A DNA stretch of 64,000 nucleotides, from contig CP136066.1 of assembly GCA_032622095.1 (NCBI GenBank), positions 7,651,784-7,715,783 on the forward strand, read 5' to 3'. The notes under the pieces are model-generated. The model was given only the letters and a program-made list of their open reading frames with translations. It searched no databases and was not told the DNA's origin. A program made the translations under genes and the position numbers. Position 1 is the stretch's first letter. The number at the start of each line of letters is the position of its first letter. Shown piece by piece: positions 11,596 through 24,200 of the stretch. Origin of the DNA: Siphonodentalium dalli (taxonomy: Eukaryota; Mollusca; Scaphopoda; Gadilida; Siphonodentaliidae).

Positions 11596-11875
11596 AACAC
11601 CCGTCTGTACGTTAAAGATTACATGTCATATTTTACACAAACACGCCCCCATCTGTTCGTTAAAGGTGACATGTCATGTTTGACACAAACACGCCCCATC
11701 TGTTCGTTAAAGGTGAAATGTCATATTTGACACAAACAAGCCTCCACCATCTGTTTCTTAAAAGATTACATGCCCGATTTGAAACAAACAAGCCACAATC
11801 TATTCGTTAAAGGCGACATGACATATTTGACACAAACAAGCCCCCATATGTTCGTTAAAGATGACATGTCGGTGT
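11596..11875. repeat. minisatellite, ~48-bp unit, about six copies
   Basis: Units contain ttcgttaaaggtgacatg, tcatatttgacacaaacaa and gccccatctg. The gttaaag core falls at about 11,611, 11,659, 11,706, 11,757, 11,806 and 11,853, giving steps of 47-51 bp. The last unit runs into unrelated sequence at gtcggtgtggcg. It is followed by a short triplication of 'ggtgtcacggtgtcaatt' (11,910-11,960). Confidence 0.9.
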
Positions 11876-12629
11876 GGCGATGTAAATTATCGAGCTGAAA
11901 TTGGCAATTTACAAGCGGTGTCACGGTGTCAATTACAGGTGGTGTCACGATGTGAATTGCCAACATAATGTGTGTTCCGCTCCATGATGAACATGCACCT
12001 GTATAGCCCCATAATTAGAATAGAAATAAACCGAGAGATCGAAACGAATCCGCGAAATACATCGACTCAAGTTCAATATCACGCCAATTAGAAATCGAAT
12101 ATCTATAAACTATATTAATAAGAGTGAGTTTCGTGGTCAAGTTGCAACACAGTATTACAAACCATTAATATTACTTCAATCACTGTGGTCAAGGTTTCTG
12201 ACTTCGTAGTACAGCGAACAACAGTTTGCTCTTTGCAATTTCATGTTCGCTGTCAATTATGTCATAATTTCGATGTCCTTCGAAAGACTTGTTTCAATTA
12301 ATATTGTTTGTCTGAATAGCATGAAATTTCCCGACATTAATTGAATCAAGCCGATGTGCGATTCAATCGTGTATACCGGTACTTTCGAATTTACCGCTGT
12401 TTACATCATTGTCCATAGGAAGGAATGTACATGTACATGTACTTCGGATCAGAAACTCATAATGATTAGCACGCATGGCCTTCGTTATAAATGTACATGT
12501 ATGTTATTATTTAGAAATAACAGTTGTCAAATTATGAAAATGTCCTCAAAAATATACTAGTACATGTAGTACATATATACTAAAAGTCATTCGACTCTGT
12601 GTATTTGTATGTATGTTATGTTATTATGT

Positions 12630-12980
12630 TATAGCATAGTGATAATACGAATGCGATATTATCCACAGAACGCCACTGTGTGTGAGCCGAGCGTTTGTTT
12701 ATATACAGCACGTAAACAGTGAGCGATAAGCCAAACATTAAACACCGTGACGATTTTGTTTAGGTGAGTGATTCATGCACGGTGACCCAATCAACGCCAA
12801 CATCCCGAGAGTAGATGATTAGGAAAAGCTACAGTATACCGGTATTTTGTAAACATTATGGCGGCATTTCTAATCACAAGTTCACTTATTGTTGTTTTTC
12901 CGGTGTTGAATGTTTTGCTTATCGTATACTCTTTTCGTACTGTTTGTTAGCAATACAATGTCGTTTGTTTATCTGTACAT
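12630..12980. mobile_element. foldback repeat related to 41,085-41,215
   Basis: The segment 12,640-12,790 contains tgtttatatacagcac, agtgagcgataagc and aacaccgtgacga. It matches the reverse complement of 41,085-41,215 over about 130 bases. A second, inverted partial copy (cggtgttgaatgttttgctt) lies at 12,902-12,955, so the locus can fold back on itself. No terminal duplication was identified. Confidence 0.6.
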
Positions 12981-13410
12981 AAGACATGATACTATTATGA
13001 TAACAGCATGAAATTTACGCGATATTTTGTATACCCACCACAAACGCTTGGCACCAAATAGCTTCAAAAAATCCCTAATCTGGAATGGTCATGGGAATTA
13101 TGCATATACTCCGGTATGAGGTTCATGTATGACATTGTATGTCATGCCGTGCATGATGTCAGTGAATTATAAATCACATCAAGATGGCGGAACAAGGCGA
13201 GACGGATTAAATTTCAGTGAAGAGTTTTCTCGTTTTGTTCGGAGAAAAGGAGCGACTTCACAATGTATTACAAGTGAAAAGAATTTACATCAATCTCATA
13301 AATTGACTAATGTAATTAAAACTAATTAGAAACTACCAACTGTTGTTTTTGAGACATTAATAGGACTTCCATATCTAGCATCTAAAAATAGCATCGACCT
13401 GGCAACCAAA

Positions 13411-14770
13411 ATGGCGGATGAGGAACATAAACAAACTGAAATCACACACATAGATGGAAGTCAATCAGCTGCAGATTCAGCCATGGGTACGTCATCGGAA
13501 CTCTTCCACGATAATGAAGAAGGTATGGACACACCAAGCATTGACCCTGATGCACTGCAGTTGCCCAAATCAAAAGAGTTACTAGTAGGAGCAAATTTCA
13601 AAGATGACTGCCCAAACGACACCATAATGGAGGTCATAACACAGTGGCTGATGAAAACTTTCTACCTTTGAGCCAACTAAGCACGCCAAATTTCAGCCCC
13701 TTAACTTCTCCATTGGGATCTCCATCTGCCTTGATTCAAAATTTCAGTGCCACATCTCAGCGCCTGCAAGTATTACGACAGCGGAAACAAGTGAAACGGT
13801 CTTTTGACGATGAATCTCCGAGTAGAATAAATAGACGAAATGTCACACTAGATGAGTCAATGGTAGAACATATTGATAGATCAATAAAAGATCAAATCAA
13901 GATATCCACCAAGGAGGAATTCACATCAATAAGTAATGAGATAGCAAATATGACCAAAATGTTCTCTAACCTGAAAACCCACATAGAAAACTCAAGAAAG
14001 TAATCTATAGATGAAACTAAAAATGAAGTGGAGGAGGTCAAAAGTGACATGACTGTTATAAAAACTTAAATCACATATCTTTAAGAAGAAATATTCAAGT
14101 TGAAAGAGGATAATAAAGATCTAAGTAAACAAGTTGAAAGAAATACAAATGTTCTGGACAAATCTCAATCTACAAACACGGAGGAATACAAAAAATGATA
14201 GATTCGAGTTTCAACGAGGCAGTAAACCATGCTGTTAATCTCTTTGAGGGCTCCGAGCAACATAGTCGAAGAAATTGTCTCGTATTTCATAATGTGGAAA
14301 TTCCGGACACTGTACAACCAAGTGGCTTTAAGAAATTTGACTGGATAGGTCTAATCACTAGAAAGGTAAACCAGTTAAATTTGCTAAACTCAGATCTCAG
14401 ACCACATTAAATTAGCAGAGCCCATCCCCTTGGTGGAATTCGCATGCTTCCAGATAAATCCTCGAGAAATGCCACATCACAACCCACCGCATCAAAGAGA
14501 ACTGCTCAAATAATTGCCCGCTTCAATTTGTGGACAACTAAATTACAAGTATATATGAGCAAAAAGGGCCTAAAAGGGAGAAGTTCGATTATCATCACCG
14601 AAAGCATGCCAGAAACAAGACAAGCAGTAGTCAAGGAACTATCAGTTTTGAAAAACGCTGGTAAAATTGACTTCTACTGGACATTCGACGGTAGAATTTT
14701 CTACAAAAAGTCATCAAGTGGGAACAAGCTCACATTAAAGACCATCGATGAAGCCAAGGCTCTTCGTTAA
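13411..14770 (+). pseudogene. decayed ORF1 of a non-LTR retrotransposon (coiled coil, RRM-like, C-terminal domain)
   Basis: Four frames on the plus strand line up as one broken protein of about 450 residues. The first (from ATG 13,411) is an acidic N-terminus. The second (to 14,003) leads into a heptad-rich segment that continues past an in-frame TAA to about 14,197, so it would form a coiled coil. The third (14,195-14,410) has EQHSRRNCLVFHNVEIP, the start of the RNA-binding fold of L1/jockey-like ORF1 proteins. After a stop, the text ISRAHPLGG and the fourth frame (14,444-14,770) carry RFNLWTTKLQVYMSKKGLKG, ITESMPETRQ and KIDFYWTFDGRIFYK, matching the C-terminal domain. ORF1p binds RNA as a trimer in the retrotransposon particle. 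No ORF2 follows; an AATAAA lies at 14,798. Frameshifts and stops make it non-functional. The family assignment is by motif memory. Confidence 0.75.
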
Positions 14771-15540
14771 ACAACAAAATGTTTAACTGAACTTGTAAAT
14801 AAAAGACCCTGAAAAAATAGCCTTGGAGCTATGTTGTGAAATATGTATTGTGTTCCTTTAAATTGATTACATTGTACTTTCTACCAAATATCAAATATAC
14901 TATATATAGGTCCGAGTTGCCACCTCTGCATACCGTTTGCATCCAAAACTTTTCATGTGTTTTTAGGAAAGATTGTCTGCAATCGGGTGCTGCTGAGGAG
15001 ATCTTAGATCTACCGGCATTTATAAAAGACTAAACTACCGAAATATATTATGGCCAAAAGCCAATCTTGTATCGGTACACATGCCATAAATATTGCATAC
15101 TCATATACCTATATCAGTTTCATTTTATATAGGTATACGCAGCTATGAAATAATACTACAATTTTCCTTTTGTACATTTACATAGAAAAACTATCTGTTA
15201 TTTACCTCAAAGCATGCCCAACTTGGGAATAACCAAGAAGAAATAAACTTAGAAAACTTAAATATTGTTTACATTATCATAATAACATGATTACTAAAAT
15301 ATTTCCCTACCAAATTTCAATGTCTTATTCATAATAAATATGAATAAAACAATATCAGTATGTATACCCTATGAATCTAGGCCAACAGAAACTGCCTATC
15401 ATAGAAATTAATGATATATTATCAACTGTGGGAGATCCAAATCATTATGTACTGTTCGCCAGACATATACCTGCAGCACAAAGCCCATACTATACATAAT
15501 CCCAAACTACTCTATGCATACATGAAATGACTGTTTATGT
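14771..15540. other. non-coding, A/T-rich
   Basis: After the AATAAA at 14,798 I see no reverse transcriptase or other domain. No paired terminal repeats were found. Confidence 0.5.
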
Positions 15541-15544
15541 GCTA

Positions 15545-15905
15545 TTGAAATATATCATTGAAACAGATCCAAATGGTGATAACTTACCGTTCTCACCTGA
15601 AAGCACTGCATATATGAAACTGTGTCAATAAATTCTCAGTATCAAACAACTTATGCACTTAGTGTTGAACATAAAACCAAAAAATATCAGGCATATTAAT
15701 ATTACAGGTATCCACGAGGACAACATGCATATTTTTAGAACTGTATTTACCTAACAAAAGAAACTCTAAAGTTCTTTCTTCCATCAATCATTAAGTAACA
15801 TGTAAGAAACCAAATTTAATATGCCCATAATACGAAATTTAACTAGATAGCCACTTAGGACTAGTATCATATCTGTGCAGATGAAATATCTGCAACTTAA
15901 TTGAT
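15545..15905. repeat. dispersed repeat, copy 1 (partner at 18,150-18,500)
   Basis: About 350 bases match the segment at 18,150-18,500 in the same orientation with scattered substitutions. Shared landmarks are cactgcatatatgaaa, aacaaaagaaactctaaag, ttctttcttcca and gtgcagatgaaatatctgca. It is non-coding. The two copies are about 2.6 kb apart; whether this is a transposon or a local duplication is open. Confidence 0.85.
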
Positions 15906-16517
15906 TCGCGGCAATAATTTTATAAATCCCAATGCATAAAATTATGAACTACTGTTCAAACTCAAATATGTTAATAAATGAGCACAAAGCCCTGCAGTGT
16001 TAACAGGTCAGCTGATAAGTTTTTGCAGCAATATCACATATTATTTATATTTATCCACCGCTCACTACGTCTATTGACCACATAAAGTATGCCTAATAAA
16101 CGTTACGTTTATTACGTCAATGTAGCTTTATTATGTCAACGTAGCTATATTAGGTTAGTACTACTTTTATGACGTAATTTGATATGCAATTTGCGCAGGT
16201 AACTAGGGACGTCAACCGGCCTTAATGACATCATTGTGATTCAGAACGTTTTTATCGTGTATAATTCACTAAAATAATTCGTAAAATGATATATGTTTTA
16301 GCTCTAAAAGATCTATAAATCCTCAGAACAAGGTCTGCTAATAATAAATGTAAAAATGCCAACGAACTATTTCGCTCTGAGCTGCACTCCGGTTTTCCCA
16401 CGTCATGAATGCAAATTGGTTTGCTTGACCTAATACATGTAATGGCGTCATCGAAGTAACGAATGTAAAACGGAGGAAAATGACAGATTTACCTCACAAA
16501 CGGCAAGTTTTGTGCGA

Positions 16518-16686
16518 TGGATAAATAAAATATGTAGCTAATGTCTTCGCATAAACTGTTTATGTCCGTTCGGGGGATTTGGCATCTATTGGACTCGGCA
16601 GAGCATCGCCCAATATAAGCTCAAATCCCCCTCACTGACATAAACAATTTAAGCGACGACACTAGCTACATATTCTATATTTATTA
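16518..16686. mobile_element. hairpin MITE (~165 bp)
   Basis: Left arm (ataaataaaatatgtagct, then gtttatgtc and gggggatttg) and right arm are inverted repeats of about 60 bases, separated by a ~40-base loop with gcatctattggactcgg. Mismatches are scattered, so this is an old copy. Flanks are A/T-rich and no duplication could be fixed. Confidence 0.75.
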
Positions 16687-16839
16687 ATCTATTATATTTA
16701 GTTGTAATTCTACTACAAAACCATTCAAGTGAAATTTTCTCCTTACTGACCCCCAACCCCCATCTGACACCAGACTATTATAATCATTGTACCATCAAAC
16801 ACAACATATTGTAAATCTCTTATGTGTAGGTGGATAGCC

Positions 16840-16975
16840 CATGGATCACCTGCATATATATGAGAGAATGCATTGGCCTGAGAATATTTACTTCGACCCA
16901 GTAAGCTGGTACATCTCTCTTATGTATGCGAGGCTCACTATGTGAGATGCTGCATCTCCCAGTATGAAAGAGCTA
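16840..16975. mobile_element. piggyBac-like hairpin MITE, degraded copy
   Basis: Contains tatatatgagagaatgcattggcc, tcttatgtatgcgaggctcac and a ccagtatgaaagagctaa right end, all family landmarks. The left end is not recognisable. The neighbouring 16,976-17,515 shows nothing recognisable. Confidence 0.5.
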
Positions 16976-17515
16976 AAATCATCTCGGGCAATTAGCACAA
17001 CACTGGACCCCTAGCATACTACTCCCAAGTGCCGAATGACCACCCAATGTACACTGATTAAGTTTTAGATAAAATTCCTCCCCTCGCTTTGTTTTTGTTT
17101 TGTTTTTAATAAATGTTATTAAAAATGCGAACCAAACTTTGGCTGCCGGCCAATTACTGTCATAGTGGCATTAGCAGTAAGCGCTAGTTAACTGAAACAT
17201 ACATGTTGGTTACTGAATGAGTTATCATAAAATGGCAGAGTGTATACCTACAAGTATTAAATAGTGACACTAGTACCTGAAATAACTACAAAATAAAAAG
17301 GTCAATGCCATATATCCCAAGTTTTAAATTCATATTTTTGTTTCGCTCAGTAGGGTTATTTCATTTTGCAAAAGTCCACTCTTATTACCTCTCCATCCAG
17401 TACTAGTACTGTTATTTGGCACTTGAGAGTTTGGTACTAGTATATGAAATTGAGGAGGCAAACCCCAGCCAGAATATTGTCCTGTCATCTGGGTTATTAA
17501 AGAAGAAAAAGTTAT

Positions 17516-17946
17516 TTTGAAGGTGCTTAATCCGATCAGACGGTCCCCATATCATCAAGATAAAACAACAACAAAATTTCTTCAAAATACTCTTCAGCTA
17601 TCAGAATCGAGTAATTATGGTATAAATTTTCCTAAACATGTTGTTTGTTTATACAAATTTTGTTCAACGAAATATGGCCGTATTATTACTTGACTATCAC
17701 AAAATTTGGCCATGATTTTAGAGTCATCCAATCCATCTTCATCTGAAATTTTTCCGAAACTGTCGGTTTAACGACTTCTTTCTGGGCCACAAAAAGTTCA
17801 CATTTCAAGAAATAACAAAATTCAAAAATCGATATGTGTTAACTCTGAGCTTTAATTTGTAGTTTCCTCAAACCAAATCAATTATTATTATCCCCGAAGC
17901 CAAAGAAATAGTAATTTTGGAGCGTTAATTCGAATTATGCACCTTT
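17516..17946. mobile_element. 'aatccgatcagacgg' MITE, copy 3
   Basis: Left end ttgaAGGTGCTTAATCCGATCAG, right end GCACCTTTAA with TTAA at 17,943-17,946. The right half (ttctgggcca, aaaatcgatat, actctgagcttt, ccccgaagccaaagaaatagtaat) matches the 4.0 and 10.8 kb copies, while the left half has diverged. The left TTAA has become TTGA. Confidence 0.75.
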
Positions 17947-18071
17947 AAAAGAAAGTTAAGGATAAATAATACTTAGCATTTGTGAGTATACATGTATTAA
18001 TATTAAATGTCATACTTCTTATTTGTAAAATTGGTATGACATCTATGTACTGTTGTTTTCATTATATTGCT

Positions 18072-18700
18072 GAACATTATCCAGTCCACTATTGTATATT
18101 TATATAGTATTACATGTGTAAAGAAAGTAAAAACATTTATATACAGATGGGCTGTGCAGATTTCAGTTGGTGATAGCTTACCATTTTCACCTGAACGCAC
18201 TGCATATATGAAATTGTGTCAATTAATTCCCAGTAACAAACAACTTATGTACTTAGTATTGAACATAATAATGAAGTATCGGGCATATTAATATTTCAGG
18301 TATCCACAAGAACAACATATTTTTTAGAGTGATATTTACCTAACAAAAGAAACTCTAAAGTTCTTTCTTCCACCAATCATAAAGTAACATGAACGATACC
18401 AGATTTGATATGCCCAGTATATGAAAGACTTTTAATTAACTAGACAATCATTTAGTACTAGTATCATATCTGTGCAGATGAAATATCTGCAACTTAATAA
18501 CAAAACAAAACAAAAACAATTATTAATCTCAGTGCATACCATTATTGACTATTTATTAATAAATTATTAATTTATTATATTAAGTTGATCCAATCCACTA
18601 TTTGTATCTTTATAGCATCACTTCATCACTTGCGCAATGAAAGTAAAAATATTTCTATCCAGATGGACTATACAGGCCTAACAGCCAGTGTGATTTCCTT
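18072..18700. repeat. dispersed repeat copy 2 with a partial tandem duplication
   Basis: 18,150-18,500 matches 15,545-15,905. In addition 18,072-18,165 (ccagtccactattgtat, aagtaaaaacattt, atacagatgg) is repeated at 18,585-18,690, so part of the unit is duplicated in tandem about 515 bases downstream. Short frames here are spurious. Confidence 0.75.
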
Positions 18701-18789
18701 ATCTTCCTCTTCCTGTTTTGGTCTGTGGACAATGGCCTATAAAATATGCTTTACTGAGGCGTCATATCTTATAAGCTGTAGAATGACAG

Positions 18790-18925
18790 AATTTTTTTTT
18801 TTATTAATTAAAAATAATAATAATAAAATAAAACAAATATATATTTATTATATTTATGCATATATGGATGCATATTTTGGCCAACTCTCAAAAACAAAAA
18901 CAAAAAATTTAAAAACAAAATAAAA
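18790..18925. repeat. A/T-rich simple sequence
   Basis: Runs of T, then aataataataaaataaaac, tatatttattatatttatgc and caaaaacaaaaac blocks. Low-complexity DNA without coding potential. Confidence 0.7.
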
Positions 18926-18954
18926 TATTCTCATAATCAGATAATATCAGATGC

Positions 18955-19097
18955 CAATTAAAAATGGCAATTGACCATTGTGGACCGGTGCATCGTCTTA
19001 AAGATGCGGGTTTCCATGTGGGGACTCGCTTGTGTGAGATGATGCACTGACACAGTATATTTAATGCTACACCAGCACAGCTCATGTCATGAAAGGG
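18955..19097. mobile_element. possible degraded piggyBac-like MITE remnant
   Basis: The end ctcatgtcatgaaagggcaaa, the gatgcactgacacag segment and the ctcgcttgtgtgagatg hairpin half resemble the family at 10.1, 29.1 and 52.1 kb. The left end and TTAA are absent. Confidence 0.4.
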
Positions 19098-19517
19098 CAA
19101 AGCACCTCTCTATTCAATCACTTCAGATATCCAACGTTTCATAGACCAAATGGGAGGAAAGGAATAAGTCACTGTTAGTCACATACTAGTAAGCAAACGC
19201 ATGAAATTTACTATACTATAGTATGCAACATATATGTTCAGCCTAAAAGCTCTCCAAAAATTCCCAAATGTACAATTGCAAAATAAATTCTAATTTCTGA
19301 AATTGTTGCATGCAGGGTTGTGGCTGGGGAGGGAGGCCATGTATCCAATGTTTGATGGGACAATACTAAACAAAGCACCGCAATTAAATTATGCCCCAAA
19401 GAACATACTAAAAAGTACAGTAATTAAATTACCCACCCCTCCCCCCAAAATGACATTATGGAACTCAAATTTACCAAACTACCGGTACAGAACCGGGAAT
19501 AAATTCATTCAAACACC

Positions 19518-19587
19518 TAGATCATGCCATGAATCTCTACTCTGGCTGACGCCCGTCAGCCAGAGTAGAGATTCGTGGAATGATCTA
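19518..19587. repeat. near-perfect 70-bp palindrome
   Basis: Arms of about 33 bases (tagatcatgccat..aatctctactctggctgac and complement) flank a loop of about three bases. The inner 20+ bases pair perfectly. The structure is too short to code and resembles the smallest foldback MITEs, or a cruciform-forming site. Confidence 0.85.
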
Positions 19588-19599
19588 TCAAACCCCACC

Positions 19600-21280
19600 C
19601 AACCATATTGATTCAAATTCAACCAACACTCTTCATGACTACAGAGTATACTTTTCAATATTTCAGTATAAAAATGAAAAATAAATAAATAATAATAATA
19701 AATTAATTAATTTAAAAAATAAAATAAAATAAGCAATAATAATAATAAATATATAAATAAAATAAAAATAATAATAATAAATGAATAATTTGAATTGAAA
19801 GTCTAAAATCAAAATTGATTATTTGTTTGAACTATAATTTGACATAATTAAGATGAAGAACATAGATATCTGAAATCAACACAGCTATAGTGCATACTCA
19901 GTCATACTGACATGCCATTGAACTGTCTCGAAACCCACCCCACCCTACCCCCTCGGCATCGCCCATGCATGCAATAATTTAGCATGAAATATTTTTGACA
20001 TGCAATATTTCTGGTCTGGTCTGTGTGCCATATAGTCTTATATATATACTAACCTGCTATTTCAACATCTATTTGTAGTCTAGATATATCACAATCTCAC
20101 TTTGTAACATCGGTCCAAATCCGGACTGCTCTTGTCTAAATTATGTACTAGCCATTTTCAAAGTGTCCACATTTTCCCCCAAATCAAATCTCACAAAATC
20201 ACGCTGACACAACAAGTCGCAACACTTAGTCTCTCCACTTACTGACTTAGTCTTAGTCTACCCTTAACCTGTAACCAACAGTCAACAGAATTTGGAAATA
20301 AAAATATCGCAAAAAAAACTCAGTTGTAATTTAAACGATGTACACGAAATCATGAATTGAAGCCGAAATCTCCATAAATTTTCATCCTGGCGCCGAAACT
20401 TACACTGTCATGGCACATGAAAGAAAAACATAAAATTTCCACGGATGCAAAATCCAAATCACGCCGGTCAACTTATTAACTTGCACGTGCACTCTCGACA
20501 CTGACCTCTCACGGCCTCTCACGGCGTAAACAAATCTTCAAGAATCTATAAGAGCGCTTTTGTATAATACTTTTCAGTATTTAAATACTTATCATCGAAA
20601 CTCACGCCGCTGACTTTATGAGAGGCGCCGTTCCCTTTATATAAGACAAAAGGCGTTTTTGCTCTTTCGATTTAACTATTTAATTATTCGTCTCTATATG
20701 TTTCCTAGTAAGTGCCTTACAGTTATAACTTGATAGTTTGCAAAATAAATTTAAATGACGACTTCCATTCGGGGCCTCACCCTGGATTATTTATAAATAT
20801 CCACTCCGAACAAAGCGCAAAATCTTTTTTACTCACCCGACCGCATGACTGAAACCCACATCCATGTACATGTACATGTTCCCACCAACCTCTCATATCA
20901 CATCAACAATGTTTGTTGTCGTAATAGTGAGCATTTGTATATATTATTCTCATTGCCAATCATTGTTGTATATGTCATGCTGTTTTAATGTGTCATCTAA
21001 CCAATTCACGACAGCTTCTAGTTCAACATCCAGACATTTCTTTACCGCTAATCTATCCCTTCCATCTAAAATTGTCAGCCTTCTCTCGTTTGAGACATAT
21101 GAACTATATGCAGGTTGCCACCGTGGGTCGGGCTGTATTGCTGGGAATGTGGTCTAATGACTAATGGGGATTTCAGCAATGCAGCACCGAGTCGCGATTG
21201 GCAACTTCGAAACAAGGAAAACAAATAATAGGACACAAATAGACACATATAGGAAAACAAAAATACATATAATCCCAAAA
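19600..21280. other. non-coding, A/T-rich, with simple (aat)n/(aaat)n near 19,670-19,800
   Basis: No recognised domain. A 97-codon frame at 20,864-21,157 begins with a hydrophobic, signal-like segment but has no family resemblance and lies just upstream of a retrotransposon, so I do not call it a gene. Confidence 0.45.
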
Positions 21281-21284
21281 TGAT

Positions 21285-24200
21285 TAAATATTCGACTGCC
21301 ACTGATACTTCTCGTTATAATGACGCTCCTTCGAATGTCGGGATCAGTTCACAGTAATCCAGGACCCCCTCAGACCAAAACAACAAAGGAAATAACCATT
21401 TTTCATTATAATATTCGTAGCGTCAGAAATAAGCTAGAACAATTTGTTGACTCATAAACGAGTATGACATCCTATGTTTCACCGAAACCCACCTCGACCA
21501 ATCTTATTCTACAGAAAAACTATTAATTGAACATTTCAGCTCCCCATTTAGATCCGACCGAAATGCAGATGACGGGGGTGTTTGCATTTATTTTTCTGAA
21601 CATTTATTTATTATGATTGGCGCTATCATATAGATCCGAACAGTTTTGTCACATTGATTATTGGGACCGATTCGAAGAATCAATAGATGAGGCTATGAAA
21701 ATGACGGAAAATTTAATTTTACTGGGTGACTGTAACTCTAATCTACTTGATCCTCATTCGAAACTCAGCGAAATAGTCAGCCATTATGAATTCGATAATG
21801 TAATTAAAAAACCAACAAGGGTAACACCCACTTCACAAACCCTTTTAGATCCCATAATTGTGAGTAAGTCCATACATGTACATGATGCCGATACACCCAA
21901 CCTAGGACTTTCAGACCATAATGGAGTTTATGCGACATTACTTTTCGAAAAACATGATACCGTCTCTTTCAAAAGAATTATAAATTTGGAGATTATGTAA
22001 GGGCCAGATCTAAGATAGATGCCATAGATTGGGAATAAAATTAAATCCAATCGATAATATTGACACGACTGTCACCCTTTTCGGTAAACATTTCCTCAGC
22101 ATAATGGAAGAAACCACCTTCCGAGTAACGGTTACAATACGCACAAAGGACAAATTTTGGTTTGATTCCGATATCAGAAGAGAGATAAGACACCGTGACA
22201 GATTGAGAAAAATTGCTCTTAGCAGAAATTCAGTAGAATCGTGGAGGAAATACAAAGATACTAGAAATAAAGTCAATAACATGAAGAAATATGCAAAGAT
22301 GGAATTCGAAACAAAACTCGAAGATAGAGTAAATGAATCACCCTCCCCTCGCCATTTTTGGCAAACAATAAATTATTTATTAAATAAAAATAAAGTTACA
22401 AGTGTTCCACCACTATATAGTCCACATGGTGATGTCTCGACAGATGGAAAAATATATGTAACAAATGACAACGAAAAGGCAAACTGCTTAAATGAGGCTT
22501 TATTTTAATCTCAACGATAACCGACGGCGACCATCAAATTCCAACTATACCCAGTAGATGTAACAACACACTCTCTGATGTCCCTTTCACCCGTGAAAAT
22601 ATAATTAAAGCTATTAAAGACCTTAAAGTTAATACGGCCCATTGTTTTGATGGTATCAGTCACAAAATGCGTCAAGAAACAGTCGAATCGATCGCAGACC
22701 CTTTAGAAATTATCTTTAAAAAATCATTAAAACAAGGGAAATTCCCATCTGATTGGAAAAAAGCAAATGTGATTCCCATATTTAAAAAAGATGACCCTGC
22801 CGAATGTACAATTATCGTCCAATATCTTTCCTCTCAAGTCTTAGTAAAATATTTGAGAAAATAATTATCCAACATCTCATGGAATTCTTCCAAAACAATA
22901 AATTACTATACAGCAACCAATATGGTTTTATGCCTGGACATAGCACAACTTTTCAGTTAACAGACTTATATCACAACCTCTGCCAGACCCTAGATAAAGG
23001 CCTCTACACGTGCTCTGTATTCTGTGATATATCAAAGGCCTTTGAAAGAGTCTGGCATAGGGGACTGATTTATAAGTTGAAACAATATGGTATTTCCGGA
23101 CCGCTTTTAAACAGGATAAAAGACTACCTCACTAATAGAAAACAAAGAGTTCTCATAAATGACTCATGATCAAACTTTAGAGTTATCCCGGCTGGAGTCC
23201 CTCAAGGTTCAATACTCGGCCCCTTCCTATTCCTCGTATACATAAACGACCTACCCGAAAATTTAAACTGAGACACTAGAATGTATGCTGATGATACTTG
23301 TCTCACGGCGATGCACTATGATATTGATTTGTTAGAAAGAAATATAAATGAAGACCTAATTAAGATTGTTGAGTGGGCACGTAAATGGATTGTAAATTTC
23401 AATCCGATTAAAACAAAAGCAATACTGTTCTCTCTTACCCCCAATAACAAAAAAGTGGAACTCATCGAATCGCATAAACAACTCGGTCTTGAAATTCAAA
23501 GCAACTTAAACTGGAACATGCACATCGAGTCTATCGCCACAAGAGTTACTCCTCGGCTGTCAATCCTTAGAAAATATAAATATAAGCTAGACAGAAGAAC
23601 ACTTGATAAACTATACAAGGCCTATATTCTACCAATATTATATTACACTGATGTCGTATGGGAAAACGCCCCTGATTATCTTCTGAAGAAACCGGACCGA
23701 ATTCACATCGATGCCGCCAGAATTGTAACTGGTCTCACGCGTTCATGCTTAAATAGTTCCGTCCTGTGTGAAGCAGGCTGACCTACACTAAAAAATCGCA
23801 GAGAGAAACATAAATTACAAACACTATTCAAAATTATAAATAATAAAGCCCCAGACTACCTTACTGGTTTACTGCCGGCACGTTCATACCAGATGTCAAG
23901 GTATGCCATGCGATGCCCGGATAGGTTCTACTCGTATTATTGTTCTACAGAACACAATACAAAATCCTTCCTTCCTTCGACCGTGATTGAGTGGAACAAA
24001 CTCCCTAAGTATGTAACTGCAGCTGAAAATCTGCAAGATTTCAAAGAAAACTTGAATATTGTTGACCCAGTCACGAAACCACCCAAATACTTTGAATCAG
24101 GAAACCGGAAAAGTAATATTCTACACTGTAGGATACGTAACTCATTTAGCGATCTTCGACTAGACATGCACGAAAACTATATTTCCGACAGTCCAAATTG

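Noticed and set aside
13411-13671. MADEEHKQ.. frame as a host gene
   Set aside because: It is in series with coiled-coil and RNA-binding frames of a decayed LINE ORF1.
20864-21157. 97-codon frame with a hydrophobic start as a secreted protein or LINE ORF1
   Set aside because: No ORF1 motif, no splice or family support, A/T-driven composition.
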